17,757 bases of DNA from positions 1 through 17,757 of the forward strand of contig CADBNG010000424.1 of NCBI GenBank assembly GCA_902795985.1, given 5' to 3'. The translations under genes were made by a program, and so were the position numbers. This stretch comes from an uncultured Lachnospiraceae bacterium. GTDB lineage: Bacteria; Bacillota_A; Clostridia; Lachnospirales; Lachnospiraceae. The notes beneath the pieces are model-generated. The model did no database searches and was not told where the DNA came from. It saw nothing but the letters and a program-made list of their open reading frames with translations. Below are positions 8,334 to 15,933 of the stretch, piece after piece; the first letter of the stretch is position 1; each line of letters opens with the position of its first letter.

Positions 8334-9041
8334 TCATCTTTTTTCTTCCCCCGGGACCGGGGAAAGAATGATCGGGGGATCCACGGTCATCCCGGACCGG
8401 GCGCCTTTTACGGCCTCAATCAGGATCAGGGAAGGGGCGCGGTCCGCGCGGGGATGGACAAACTGCAGCCGTTTCGGTTCCAGCCGGACTTCAATCAGGG
8501 TATGCAGGATCTCCGCCAGCCGGTTCGGCCGGTGGACAAAAAAGAAGCGGCCGCTGCTCTTCAGCAGATCAAAAGCCGAGGCTGCCACATCCGAAAAGGT
8601 ACAGGCTGTCTCGTGCTTTGCCATGGCCCGCGCCCCGTCCCCGCTGTGTTTTCCGTCCTCCGCGGAAAGATACGGAGGATTGCTGACGCAGGCGTCAAAC
8701 CGGTTTTTCGGCAGAACGGCCGAAACCGTCCGGATATCAGCCCGCAGGATCATGATCCGCTCTTCCAGGGCGTTGTACCGGACACTTTCCCGGGCCAGCT
8801 CCACATAATCCTCCTGCAGTTCGATCCCGGTAAAGCATCCGCCCTTTCCTTTCGCGCAAAGCAGGATCGGCAGGATTCCGGAACCCGTGCCGAGGTCCAC
8901 GACCTCCTCTTCTTTCCGGATCCGGGCAAAGTCCGATAAAAGGACAGCGTCCGCGCCGAAGCGGAAGCCGTCCCTGTACTGATAAATCCAATATCCGTTC
9001 TGCAGATCGTCGAGGGTCCGTTCCTCTTTGCGGATCGTCAT
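8334..9041 (-). CDS. trmN6: tRNA (adenine-N6)-methyltransferase, YabB/TrmN6 type
   Basis: A 235-residue SAM-dependent methyltransferase of the YabB/YfiC group, whose characterised members make N6-methyladenosine at A37 of tRNA-Val. The N-terminal region GYWIYQYRDGFRFGADAVLL (16-35) is typical. Motif I is DLGTGSGILPILL (49-61) and motif IV is NPPY (121-124), which is diagnostic for amino-N6-adenine methylation. The frame stays open upstream to 9221, but that extension is an Arg/Lys-rich shadow of the ricT tail. The ATG at 9041 has a perfect AGGAGG 6 nt upstream and lies 1 nt past the ricT stop. The order holB-ricT-yabB is as in Bacillus subtilis. The usual downstream rsmI (yabC) is not here; surface-glycan genes follow instead. 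The exact tRNA target is an inference. Confidence 0.88.
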   Translation of the reverse strand: MTIRKEERTLDDLQNGYWIYQYRDGFRFGADAVLLSDFARIRKEEEVVDLGTGSGILPILLCAKGKGGCFTGIELQEDYVELARESVRYNALEERIMILRADIRTVSAVLPKNRFDACVSNPPYLSAEDGKHSGDGARAMAKHETACTFSDVAASAFDLLKSSGRFFFVHRPNRLAEILHTLIEVRLEPKRLQFVHPRADRAPSLILIEAVKGARSGMTVDPPIILSPVPGEEKR

Positions 9042-9042
9042 G

Positions 9043-9993
9043 TCAGTCCTCCTGATCCGCCGGTTCTTTTTCCTCTTCGGAGCCTTTCTGCTCCTGTTTA
9101 TCGTTCTTTTTCTTCTTCTCCTCGCCGTTTTTGCCTTTCGCGGCGCTTTTCTGCTTTTTCTTCTTATTGCGGCTCCTGATGACCAGTTCTTCCACCGGGT
9201 ATTCAAAGAGTTCCTTCTCATCCCCGTCCTCCACCAGGACTTTTACGGTCTGGCGCAGGACATTCGTCCCGGAAACCTCGCCGGTCGCGCCGGTCGGGGT
9301 CTGGACAATATCGCCTTTTGCCGGCAGCTTGCGGTTCAGATATTCATACGTGTTCTGCTCGTTCCGGAGGCAGCACATCAGCCGGCCGCAGGTGCCGGAA
9401 ATCTTGGAGGGATTCAGGGAAAGGTTCTGTTCCTTGGCCATTTTGATGGAAACCGGGGCGAAATCGGTCAGGTACGTGCTGCAGCACAGCGGACGGCCGC
9501 ACATGCCGATGCCGCCGAGCATCCGGGTTTCGTCCCGGACACCGATCTGCCTCAGTTCGATACGGGTACGGAAAACCGCGGCAAGGTCTTTGACCAGTTC
9601 CCGGAAATCCACCCTTCCGTCCGCCGTGAAATAAAACAGGATTTTTCCGCCGTTAAAGGTGTATTCCACGGCGATCAGCTTCATATCCAGGCCTTTTTCC
9701 CGGATTTTTTCCTGGCAGATCCGGTAGGCTTTCTTCTCCTTCTCACGGTTGGAGGCCGCTCTCTCCCGGTCTTCGTCCGTTGCCACACGGATGATCGTCT
9801 TCAGCGGCTGGACAATCCTCTCCTCCGGCATCGGGCACACGCCCATGACGACGTGCCCGAACTCCACGCCCCGGGCCGTTTCCACGATTACGTCGTCATC
9901 CTTGCGGACTTCAAAGCCGGAAGGATCGAAATAATATGTCTTGCAGGAACGGTTGAACCGTACCCCGATTACATTGATGCTTTCTGTCTCCAT
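9043..9993 (-). CDS. ricT: RicT/YaaT, PSP1-domain Fe-S regulatory protein
   Basis: RicT (YaaT, PSP1 domain) forms the RicAFT complex in Bacillus. That complex carries [4Fe-4S] clusters, promotes RNase Y-dependent mRNA processing and affects sporulation, competence and biofilm formation. The 316-residue protein starts METESINVIGVRF, followed by KTYYFDPSG. It contains the family cysteine clusters CGRPLCC (Cys165, 170, 171) and CGRLMCC (Cys202, 207, 208), the presumed cluster ligands. The last 40 residues are a Lys/Glu-rich low-complexity tail. I chose ATG 9993, with GGGAG 9 nt upstream, over an in-frame TTG at 10008 that would overlap holB. It follows the holB stop by 2 nt and precedes the methyltransferase by 1 nt, so the operon is tight. 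Whether RicA and RicF exist in this organism cannot be seen from the window. Confidence 0.93.
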   Translation of the reverse strand: METESINVIGVRFNRSCKTYYFDPSGFEVRKDDDVIVETARGVEFGHVVMGVCPMPEERIVQPLKTIIRVATDEDRERAASNREKEKKAYRICQEKIREKGLDMKLIAVEYTFNGGKILFYFTADGRVDFRELVKDLAAVFRTRIELRQIGVRDETRMLGGIGMCGRPLCCSTYLTDFAPVSIKMAKEQNLSLNPSKISGTCGRLMCCLRNEQNTYEYLNRKLPAKGDIVQTPTGATGEVSGTNVLRQTVKVLVEDGDEKELFEYPVEELVIRSRNKKKKQKSAAKGKNGEEKKKKNDKQEQKGSEEEKEPADQED

Positions 9994-9995
9994 TC

Positions 9996-10994
9996 TCAGT
10001 TCTCCCAAATTGTCAGAAATAAAAGTTCCAGTACAAGCTCCGGATTCACATTGGCGGCCAGGCGCTTCCGCGCGCTTTCGATGGCCTCAATGATATGCAT
10101 CAGCCCTTCATAGGAGCTGACCGAAGCCCGCTGCCGGATGGCATTGACCTCTTCGCGGAAAATGATCCGCTCCGGGTCGTTGGAGGCTTTAAAATACAGG
10201 ACGTCGCGGAACCAGGCACTGAAAAGTTCCAGGTAATCATAGATCCCCTGCTTGTCCGCCGCGATCTTTTTGTCAAATTCCAGACGCGAGACGGTGTCCA
10301 TGTCCTTCGAATGTTTTAAAAACCGGATGCTTTCGCTGAGCTTCTCCCGGAAATCCCCGGTACCGGCCATCCGGCGGGCCTTGCCGATATTGCCCTGCGC
10401 AAAAGCGGTAATCAGCCGCGCTTCGTGCTCCGGCACAAGCATTTCGTTGATCAGATAGGTCCGGAGCTCCTCGTCCGTAACCGGATGGACCGCCATCTCC
10501 ACACATCGGGACTGTACGGTGGGCAGAAGGGCGTCCGCGTTATCGGCGATCAGGAGGATGTGGCAGTATGCCGGCGGTTCTTCCAGTGTTTTCAGCAGCG
10601 CGTTCTGTGCCTGCGTCGTCATTTTGGAGGCATCCGGAATCAGATAGATTTTCTTTTTGCCGCAATACGGACGAATGTCCGCATCCTCCACAACCTGCGT
10701 GCGGATTTCGTCCACGCCCAGGGACGCGGCCTTCTCGTGCGTGACGGTAATAATGTCCGGATGGTTCCCGGATATCGCCATTTTGCAGGACGGGCATTCC
10801 ATGCAGGGTTCCCCGGTGCCCTGTTCGCACTGAAGCGCCATGGCAAAAAGCCGGGCGATGTATTTTTTCCCGGTTCCGGCTTCGCCGCTGAAAAGCACCG
10901 CGTGCGCGGCCCGGTCTTTTTCCGCGGCGGCTTTCAGTTTTCTTTTGATATCGGCGAGGCCGATGATTCCAGTATAGCCTTTTTCGATCGTCAT
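9996..10994 (-). CDS. holB: DNA polymerase III delta' subunit
   Basis: A 332-residue clamp-loader subunit that with tau/gamma and delta opens the beta clamp during replication. It has a P-loop-like GEAGTGKK (37-44) in which Lys replaces the usual Ser/Thr; delta' subunits typically do not hydrolyse ATP. A four-cysteine zinc module is at Cys56, 64, 67 and 70, with NALLKTLEEPP (131-141) and the SRC motif (162-164) after it. The C-terminal half is helical, as expected for the collar domain. The ATG at 10994 has a modest AGAGG upstream. A 68-nt gap separates it from the kinase-like gene, and ricT follows after 2 nt. The same neighbourhood (holB followed by yaaT) occurs in Bacillus. Confidence 0.93.
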   Translation of the reverse strand: MTIEKGYTGIIGLADIKRKLKAAAEKDRAAHAVLFSGEAGTGKKYIARLFAMALQCEQGTGEPCMECPSCKMAISGNHPDIITVTHEKAASLGVDEIRTQVVEDADIRPYCGKKKIYLIPDASKMTTQAQNALLKTLEEPPAYCHILLIADNADALLPTVQSRCVEMAVHPVTDEELRTYLINEMLVPEHEARLITAFAQGNIGKARRMAGTGDFREKLSESIRFLKHSKDMDTVSRLEFDKKIAADKQGIYDYLELFSAWFRDVLYFKASNDPERIIFREEVNAIRQRASVSSYEGLMHIIEAIESARKRLAANVNPELVLELLFLTIWEN

Positions 10995-11062
10995 ATTCTT
11001 ATCCTCTGCGCCCGCAGTCGCCGGGCATCTGTACGGCAGAACGTTTTCTCTGCTGCTTCCGG

Positions 11063-11659
11063 TCAGTTCTTTGCAATATGTGTACGGATATAATTCCGTA
11101 TTGCTTCCACACAGTTTTCAAGCTCGCTGCTGTTGTCAAAACGTTCCGTAATTCCTGCCTGGGCCAGTTTCTCTTCGGAAAAGTCCTCCTCATCCGCCAG
11201 ATACCGCCGGCAGACTTCCTTATACTCCGGTGCTTTCTGGGTGCTTTCCCGCTCGACCGCCCTTAACAGTCTCGTTTTGTTTTCGCATTCGATATACAGC
11301 GGTACAACACGGTCCCGGCCAAAGTAATCGCGGATACGCACATAGGACTCCAGCGTTCCGATTCCGAGGAAATCCGAACGGTCGTCAAACTGTCCTTCAT
11401 CCGCCGTAAAATAATACCATTTTCCGAAGACGGTATCATAGACGCGGCTTTCGATAATCCGGCCGGAATGATCCAGCTCCCGCATCTTTGTCTCGTCGGT
11501 AAAATAGTATTCTTTTCCGCTGCTTTCGCCTTCCCGCATGGGCCGGGTTGTGTAAAGAATCATCGGTTTCAGGGAAAGCAGGCTGTCCTTCTGAAGCTCT
11601 TTGTAAATCCGGTCTTTTCCGGAAGCGCTCTTCCCGATTACGATATAAAATCTTCCCAT
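11063..11659 (-). CDS. Guanylate-kinase-like nucleotide kinase
   Basis: A 198-residue P-loop kinase of the guanylate kinase fold. It keeps the GMP-recognition segment TTRPMREGE (37-45) and a following GKEYYF (49-54), as in Gmk (GMP + ATP to GDP + ADP). The P-loop is atypical: GKSASGKD (9-16) puts Asp then Arg after the catalytic Lys, where Gmk normally has Ser/Thr. It resembles the SGKD loops of some other small kinases. I chose ATG 11659, with GGAGG 4 nt upstream; a GTG at 11677 would extend it by six residues but lacks a site. It heads the holB-ricT operon, the place tmk holds in Bacillus. It may be a second guanylate kinase or a relative with another substrate. The fold is clear, the substrate less so. 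Confidence 0.75.
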   Translation of the reverse strand: MGRFYIVIGKSASGKDRIYKELQKDSLLSLKPMILYTTRPMREGESSGKEYYFTDETKMRELDHSGRIIESRVYDTVFGKWYYFTADEGQFDDRSDFLGIGTLESYVRIRDYFGRDRVVPLYIECENKTRLLRAVERESTQKAPEYKEVCRRYLADEEDFSEEKLAQAGITERFDNSSELENCVEAIRNYIRTHIAKN

Positions 11660-11708
11660 GGTTCCTCCGACGTACACAAATAAACCGGTTCATTTCCCGG
11701 CCTTTTTC

Positions 11709-11737
11709 AGTATACCTTTATTTCGGTTCTAAATCAA
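11709..11737 (-). promoter_or_regulatory. Sigma-A-type promoter of the kinase-holB-ricT-trmN6 operon
   Basis: TTGATT (11732-11737) and TATACT (11709-11714) are separated by exactly 17 bp and lie about 50 nt upstream of the ATG at 11659. Both boxes are close to consensus. No operator-like dyad overlaps them, so expression may be constitutive. Confidence 0.65.
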
Positions 11738-11750
11738 TGGCGGATTAAAA

Positions 11751-11780
11751 TGGCGACACGGGGACGGTTCTCTGTCGCCA
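11751..11780. repeat. REP-like 30-bp hairpin element
   Basis: A perfect 8-bp inverted repeat, TGGCGACA (11751-11758) and TGTCGCCA (11773-11780), encloses the 14-nt loop CGGGGACGGTTCTC. The GGGGACGGTTCTC core looks like dispersed REP-type elements I recall from many bacterial genomes, some tied to IS200-like (RAYT) transposases. That link is memory, not a search. On the minus strand TTTT follows the stem, so it could also help stop transcription from the reductase genes. I found only this one copy in the window. Confidence 0.5.
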
Positions 11781-11783
11781 GAA

Positions 11784-11813
11784 AGAGTGCGGAGGACAAT
11801 TCCTTCGCACTCT
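11784..11813 (-). terminator. Hairpin downstream of the reductase pair, possible terminator
   Basis: AGAGTGCG (11784-11791) pairs perfectly with CGCACTCT (11806-11813). After one mismatch, AGGA pairs with TCCT around a CAAT loop, giving about 12 paired bases. It begins 31 nt after the stop codon of the distal reductase. No U-run follows it directly, but the REP-like hairpin with TTTT comes 3 nt later, and the two together could end transcription. Confidence 0.4.
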
Positions 11814-11844
11814 CCGGTTTCACAGAATGATTTCCGAAAAAGAC

Positions 11845-13788
11845 TTATGCGTTCAGTCCGGCTTTGAAGCCTTCGCTGATGGCCTGGATTGCCTGACGGG
11901 CCTTGACGGCGTCGCCGACGACCACGCAGTCGATTCCCAGTTCCTTAATCTGCTCTTCCAGTGGATTGTAGGCGCGGGTTCCGATGGCCAGTACCACGGT
12001 ATCGCAGGGAAGCAGATAAATTCCGTCTCCCTTCTCGACCAGGCAGCCCTGTTCGTTGGCGCCGGCAATCTTTGCCCGGTGAATGGTCTTGACGAAAAGC
12101 CGGTCCAGAAGATGTTTCATGTCGTCGCGGATACCGGTATCGTAGTCCTTCGCGATCAGGTCGTATTTGCTGAGCATGGTCACCTGGCTCTTGCACTGGG
12201 TGCCGAGGAACGCTGCGGTTTCCACACCGATGGTGCCGGCGCCGGCTACAACCACGTTCATGCCGGTATCGACTTTTCCGGTCAGGACATCTTCCGCCAG
12301 GACCACGTTCTCGCCGTGAATGCCCGGAAGCTCCGGAATAAAGGCCTTTGCGCCGGTCGCGATGATAACCTTATCCGGCTTCGCTTCTTTGATGATATCA
12401 ATGGTCAGCTCGGTGTTCAGATGGATCGTGATGTTGTCAAACTTCTGAACCTGGCGGTAGACCCATGCGGTGTAATCGCCGTAATCGGCTTTGTAGGGCG
12501 GATAGGTGGCGGAAATGAACTGGCCGCCAACGGTATCCTTTGCTTCATACAGATCCACTTTGTGGCCCTTGATGGCCGCTGCTCTGGCCGCTTCAAGACC
12601 GGCAATACCGCCGCCGGCGACGATCACTTTTTTGGGCTCGGCAGCCGGTGAATAGTCATATTCCCATTCGTGGCCCAGTTCCGGATTGATCATGCAGTAA
12701 AGCGGAACGCCCTGGTAAGTGGAGGCGGTGCAGCCCTGCAGACAGCCCACGCAGTGACGGATATCGTTCAGCTTCCCGGCCTTCGCCTTTTCCGGCCAAT
12801 GAGGATCGGTCAGGGATTCACGTCCCATGGATACAAAGTCCGCTTTGCCTTCTGCCAGGATATCCTCTGCCATGCACGGCTCGGAAACACGTCCTACGGT
12901 AATGATCGGGATCTTGATGAACTTCTTGGCTTCCGCGGCGAAATCCATGGTCCATCCGTGGTGCTGGTGATGGGATGCCACGGTTCCGAGGGAAGAAATA
13001 ACGCCGTACATGCCGGTGGAAAGGTGGATGGCATCCACGCCCCAGGACTCCATATCTTTTAAGATCTGACGGGTTTCATGGAATTTGCGTCCGCCTTCCG
13101 TATTCTCTTCCGCGGAAATCCGGACCATTACCGGGAAGTCCGGGCCGACGGCCGCGCGGACGGCGTCATATACTTCATGCAGGAAACGCTGCCGGTTCAG
13201 ATAGCTGCCGCCATACTCGTCCAGACGATGGTTGCAGTTCGGGGAAAGGAATTCATGTAGCAGATAGCCGTGGGCGCAGTGGATTTCCACGCCGTCAAAG
13301 CCGGCTTTCACTACATTGGCTGCGGTGTGTCCGAAATCGGCCACGATCTGATGAATCTCATCCACTGTCAGTTCATGGGGGATCTCCTTGTTCCAGGGAT
13401 CCGGAATCGGGGAACAGGAAACCGGCTGTACGCCGCCGTTGACAAAATGGGTCGCCTGGCGTCCGGCATGATAAATCTGGCAGAACACCTTGCTTTCATA
13501 CTGATGGATCCGGTCCGTAAACTTCCTGTGGCTCTCCACCTGCTCGTCATTCCAAAGGCCGGCAATATGGGGATAGCCGCCCGAATGAGGATTAATGCGG
13601 TAATCTTCTGTAATGATCAGTCCCCAGCCGCCTTTGGCCTTTTCTTCATGATAACGAATGTACTGTTCGGATGCCAGGCCGTTGTCCGGACACATGTTCG
13701 CGACCATGGCCGGAACTACCGTACGGTTCGGGATTTCACATTTGCCGATCTTCATCGGGGTAAAAAGATACTTGAATTCCATGCTCAT
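11845..13788 (-). CDS. Old Yellow Enzyme-type NADH:flavin oxidoreductase (2,4-dienoyl-CoA/2-enoate reductase family), copy A
   Basis: A 647-residue cytosolic flavo-iron-sulfur reductase that should reduce an activated C=C bond with NAD(P)H. An FMN-binding TIM barrel (about 1-370) has HAGR (107-110) and CAHGYLLHEF (171-180) with the putative proton-donor Tyr175. The [4Fe-4S] ligands Cys346, 349, 353 and 365 show C-x2-C-x3-C-x11-C spacing. FAD/NAD(P)H domains follow, with GGGIAG (392-397) and GAGTIG (516-521). Relatives include FadH, clostridial 2-enoate reductases and the bile-acid enzymes BaiCD/BaiH; the substrate is unknown. It is 88 % identical to copy B just upstream, by direct residue comparison (77 differences in 645, no gaps). 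ATG 13788 is only 4 nt from AGGAGG. ATG 13782, at a spacing of 10, matches the start of copy B and may be the true start. It is the second gene of the B-A operon, separated by 87 nt. Confidence 0.9.
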   Translation of the reverse strand: MSMEFKYLFTPMKIGKCEIPNRTVVPAMVANMCPDNGLASEQYIRYHEEKAKGGWGLIITEDYRINPHSGGYPHIAGLWNDEQVESHRKFTDRIHQYESKVFCQIYHAGRQATHFVNGGVQPVSCSPIPDPWNKEIPHELTVDEIHQIVADFGHTAANVVKAGFDGVEIHCAHGYLLHEFLSPNCNHRLDEYGGSYLNRQRFLHEVYDAVRAAVGPDFPVMVRISAEENTEGGRKFHETRQILKDMESWGVDAIHLSTGMYGVISSLGTVASHHQHHGWTMDFAAEAKKFIKIPIITVGRVSEPCMAEDILAEGKADFVSMGRESLTDPHWPEKAKAGKLNDIRHCVGCLQGCTASTYQGVPLYCMINPELGHEWEYDYSPAAEPKKVIVAGGGIAGLEAARAAAIKGHKVDLYEAKDTVGGQFISATYPPYKADYGDYTAWVYRQVQKFDNITIHLNTELTIDIIKEAKPDKVIIATGAKAFIPELPGIHGENVVLAEDVLTGKVDTGMNVVVAGAGTIGVETAAFLGTQCKSQVTMLSKYDLIAKDYDTGIRDDMKHLLDRLFVKTIHRAKIAGANEQGCLVEKGDGIYLLPCDTVVLAIGTRAYNPLEEQIKELGIDCVVVGDAVKARQAIQAISEGFKAGLNA

Positions 13789-13835
13789 TATTCCTCCTGA
13801 TTTTCTGCCGCGGTTTTTCGTTTTTCTTCTACTAA

Positions 13836-13866
13836 ATTATTACCCTTATTACGGGGACTTCGTCAA
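13836..13866 (-). promoter_or_regulatory. Weak candidate internal promoter before reductase copy A
   Basis: In the 87-bp gap between the two reductase genes, TTGACG (13861-13866) and AATAAT (13836-13841) are separated by 19 bp in an AT-rich stretch. The spacing echoes the two stronger 19-bp promoters nearby, but there is no clear dyad between the boxes. No terminator is seen in this gap, so copy A is most simply read from the promoter of copy B. Confidence 0.22.
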
Positions 13867-13875
13867 GTTTTTCCG

Positions 13876-15813
13876 TTACGCGTTCAGTCCGGCCCGGAAG
13901 CCTTCGCTGATGGCCTGGATCGCCTGACGGGCTTTAACGGCATCGCCGACTGCCACGCAGTCGATTCCCAGTTCTCTTACCTTCTCTTCCAGCGGATTGT
14001 AGGCGCGGGTGCCGATGGCAAGCACGACGGTGTCGCAGGGAACCAGCGAAATCTTTCCGTCCTTTTCCATCAGACAGCCATCTTCATTGGCGCCGGCAAT
14101 CTTCGCTCCGCGGATGATTTCCACAAACAGGTTGTCCAGGAGATGCTTCATATCGTCGCGGATACCGGTATCGTAATCCTTGGCGATCGTGTCATATTTG
14201 CTGAGCATGGTTACTTTGCTCTTGCACTGGGTTCCGAGGAACGCGGCGGTTTCCACGCCAATGGTTCCTGCGCCGGCGACAACCACGTTCATTCCGGTAT
14301 CGGCCTTACCGACAAGAACGTCTTCCGCCAGTACGACGTTTGCACCGTGGATCCCCGGAAGCTCGGGGATAAAGGCTTTCGCACCGGTCGCGATAATGAC
14401 CTTATCCGGGGCGGCTTCCTTAATCATATCGATAGTCAGCGCGGTATTCAGATGAAGAGTGATGTTATCGTATTTCTGGATTTCACGATACAGCCATGCC
14501 GTATAATCGCCATAATCCGCTTTGTACGGCGGATAGGTGGCGGAAATGAACTGGCCGCCTACGGTATTCTTCGCTTCATACAGATCGACCTGATGGCCTT
14601 TGATGGCCGCTGCGCGGGCCGCTTCCATACCGGCAATGCCGGCGCCGGCGACGATCACTTTCTTGGATACCGGAGCTTTGGAATAGTCATATTCCCATTC
14701 GTGGCCCAGTTCCGGATTGACCATGCAGTAAAGCGGTACGCCCTGGTAGGTGGAAGCTGTGCAGCCCTGAAGGCACCCGACACAGTGACGGATATCGTTC
14801 CAGCGTCCGGCTTTTGCCTTCTCCGGCCAGTGGGGATCCGTCAGGGACTCACGGCCAAGGGAAACGAAGTCCGCCTTGCCTTCCGCAATAATATCCTCTG
14901 CCATGCACGGCTCGGAAATACGGCCGACCGTAATAATCGGAATTCTAATGAATTTCTTTGCTTCTGCCGCGAAATCCATGTTCCATCCGTGATGCTGGTG
15001 ATGGGAAGCTACAATACCCAGAGAGGAAATAACGCCGTACATACCGTTGGAAAGATGGATGGCGTCTGCACCCCAGGACTCCACGTCCTTCAGAATCTGG
15101 CGGGTTTCGTGGAAACGACGTCCGCCTTCGGAGTTCTCCTCCGCGGAAATACGCAGGACAACCGGGAAGTCCGGTCCGACGGCTTCACGGACGGCATCAT
15201 AGACCTCATGCATGAAACGGATCCGGTTGAGATAGCTGCCGCCGTACTCATCCAGCCGGTGGTTGCAGTTTGGGGAAAGGAATTCGTGAATCAGATAGCC
15301 GTGGGCGCAGTGAATTTCCACACCGTCAAAGCCGGCTTTTTTCACATTGGCTGCGGTATTTCCGAAATCTTTTACCAGCTGATGAATCTCTTCGACGGTC
15401 AGTTCTCTGGGAATCTCCTTGTTCCAGGGATCCGGAATCGGCGAACAGGACATGGGCTGAACGTCGCCGTTTACGAAATGGTTGGCCTGACGGCCGGCGT
15501 GATAAATCTGGCAGAACACTTTGGACTCATACTGATGGATGCGGTCTGTAAACTTTTTGTGGCTCTCCACCTGCTCCTCGTTCCAGAGACCGGCAATGTG
15601 GGGATATCCGCCCGCATGCTCATTGATCCGGTAATCTTCCGTAATGATCAGGCCAAATCCTCCTTTAGCCTTCTCCTCGTGATAACGGATGTACTGCTCC
15701 GTAGCGAGGCCGTTGTCCGGACACATGTTCGCGACCATGGCCGGAACGACGGTGCGGTTCGGGATTTCGCAGCTGCCGATCTTCATGGGACTGAAAAGAT
15801 TCTTTAATTCCAT
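13876..15813 (-). CDS. Old Yellow Enzyme-type NADH:flavin oxidoreductase (2,4-dienoyl-CoA/2-enoate reductase family), copy B
   Basis: A 645-residue paralogue of copy A with the same order of FMN barrel, [4Fe-4S] cluster and FAD/NAD(P)H domains. Conserved points are HAGR (105-108), CAHGYLIHEF (169-178) with Tyr173, HHQHH (271-275), cluster cysteines 344, 347, 351 and 363, GAGIAG (390-395) and GAGTIG (514-519). The ATG at 15813 has AGGAGG 9 nt upstream and is clear. It is the first gene after a promoter with a 19-bp spacer at 15888-15918 and is probably co-transcribed with copy A. The reaction should be NAD(P)H-dependent reduction of an alpha,beta-unsaturated carboxylate, thioester or ketone, by family. 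The adjacent anion transporter argues for an imported unsaturated acid. A bile-acid or steroid role is possible, but no other bai-type gene is present. Confidence 0.92.
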   Translation of the reverse strand: MELKNLFSPMKIGSCEIPNRTVVPAMVANMCPDNGLATEQYIRYHEEKAKGGFGLIITEDYRINEHAGGYPHIAGLWNEEQVESHKKFTDRIHQYESKVFCQIYHAGRQANHFVNGDVQPMSCSPIPDPWNKEIPRELTVEEIHQLVKDFGNTAANVKKAGFDGVEIHCAHGYLIHEFLSPNCNHRLDEYGGSYLNRIRFMHEVYDAVREAVGPDFPVVLRISAEENSEGGRRFHETRQILKDVESWGADAIHLSNGMYGVISSLGIVASHHQHHGWNMDFAAEAKKFIRIPIITVGRISEPCMAEDIIAEGKADFVSLGRESLTDPHWPEKAKAGRWNDIRHCVGCLQGCTASTYQGVPLYCMVNPELGHEWEYDYSKAPVSKKVIVAGAGIAGMEAARAAAIKGHQVDLYEAKNTVGGQFISATYPPYKADYGDYTAWLYREIQKYDNITLHLNTALTIDMIKEAAPDKVIIATGAKAFIPELPGIHGANVVLAEDVLVGKADTGMNVVVAGAGTIGVETAAFLGTQCKSKVTMLSKYDTIAKDYDTGIRDDMKHLLDNLFVEIIRGAKIAGANEDGCLMEKDGKISLVPCDTVVLAIGTRAYNPLEEKVRELGIDCVAVGDAVKARQAIQAISEGFRAGLNA

Positions 15814-15887
15814 TGTTGTACCCCTCCTGATACACTTTTTGTTTTTTTACAGACGGAAATGCCGCATTGTCTGTTGTTTTCATGGAA

Positions 15888-15918
15888 AGTGTAAACCCTT
15901 TAGCGGGTCAAGAGTCAA
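15888..15918 (-). promoter_or_regulatory. MerR-type promoter with 19-bp spacer for the reductase operon
   Basis: TTGACT (15913-15918) and TACACT (15888-15893) are separated by 19 bp. The spacer holds the dyad ACCC-N6-GGGT (15895-15908). Overlong spacers with a central dyad are the hallmark of MerR-family promoters, where the activator twists the DNA to align the boxes. The predicted leader is about 70 nt and contains the AGGAGG of copy B. The regulator gene is not in the window. Confidence 0.6.
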
Positions 15919-15933
15919 GGAGAAGATTTTGGC

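Noticed and set aside
8349..8362. CCCCGG-GA-CCGGGG inverted repeat near the end of the methyltransferase gene
   Set aside because: It lies within the coding sequence and is followed by A residues on the transcribed strand, so it is not a credible terminator.
9042..9221. N-terminal extension of the methyltransferase reading frame
   Set aside because: It overlaps the ricT tail and encodes an Arg/Lys-rich artefact; the ATG at 9041 has a perfect AGGAGG and starts at the conserved family N-terminus.
14143..15807. A 554-codon open frame on the plus strand opposite reductase copy B
   Set aside because: It is antisense to a clear gene, has no recognisable domain, and arises from the codon bias of the reductase; its low-complexity composition mirrors the opposite strand.
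11845..15813. Bile-acid 7-dehydroxylation (bai) operon
   Set aside because: The reductases resemble BaiCD/BaiH in family only; no other bai-type gene is present and the transporter is not of the BaiG type, so the label is not justified.
15847..15872. Hairpin (ACAGAC/GTCTGT with inner pairing) in the leader of reductase copy B
   Set aside because: The stem is interrupted by a bulge and followed by A residues in the transcribed direction, so neither a terminator nor a riboswitch can be supported.
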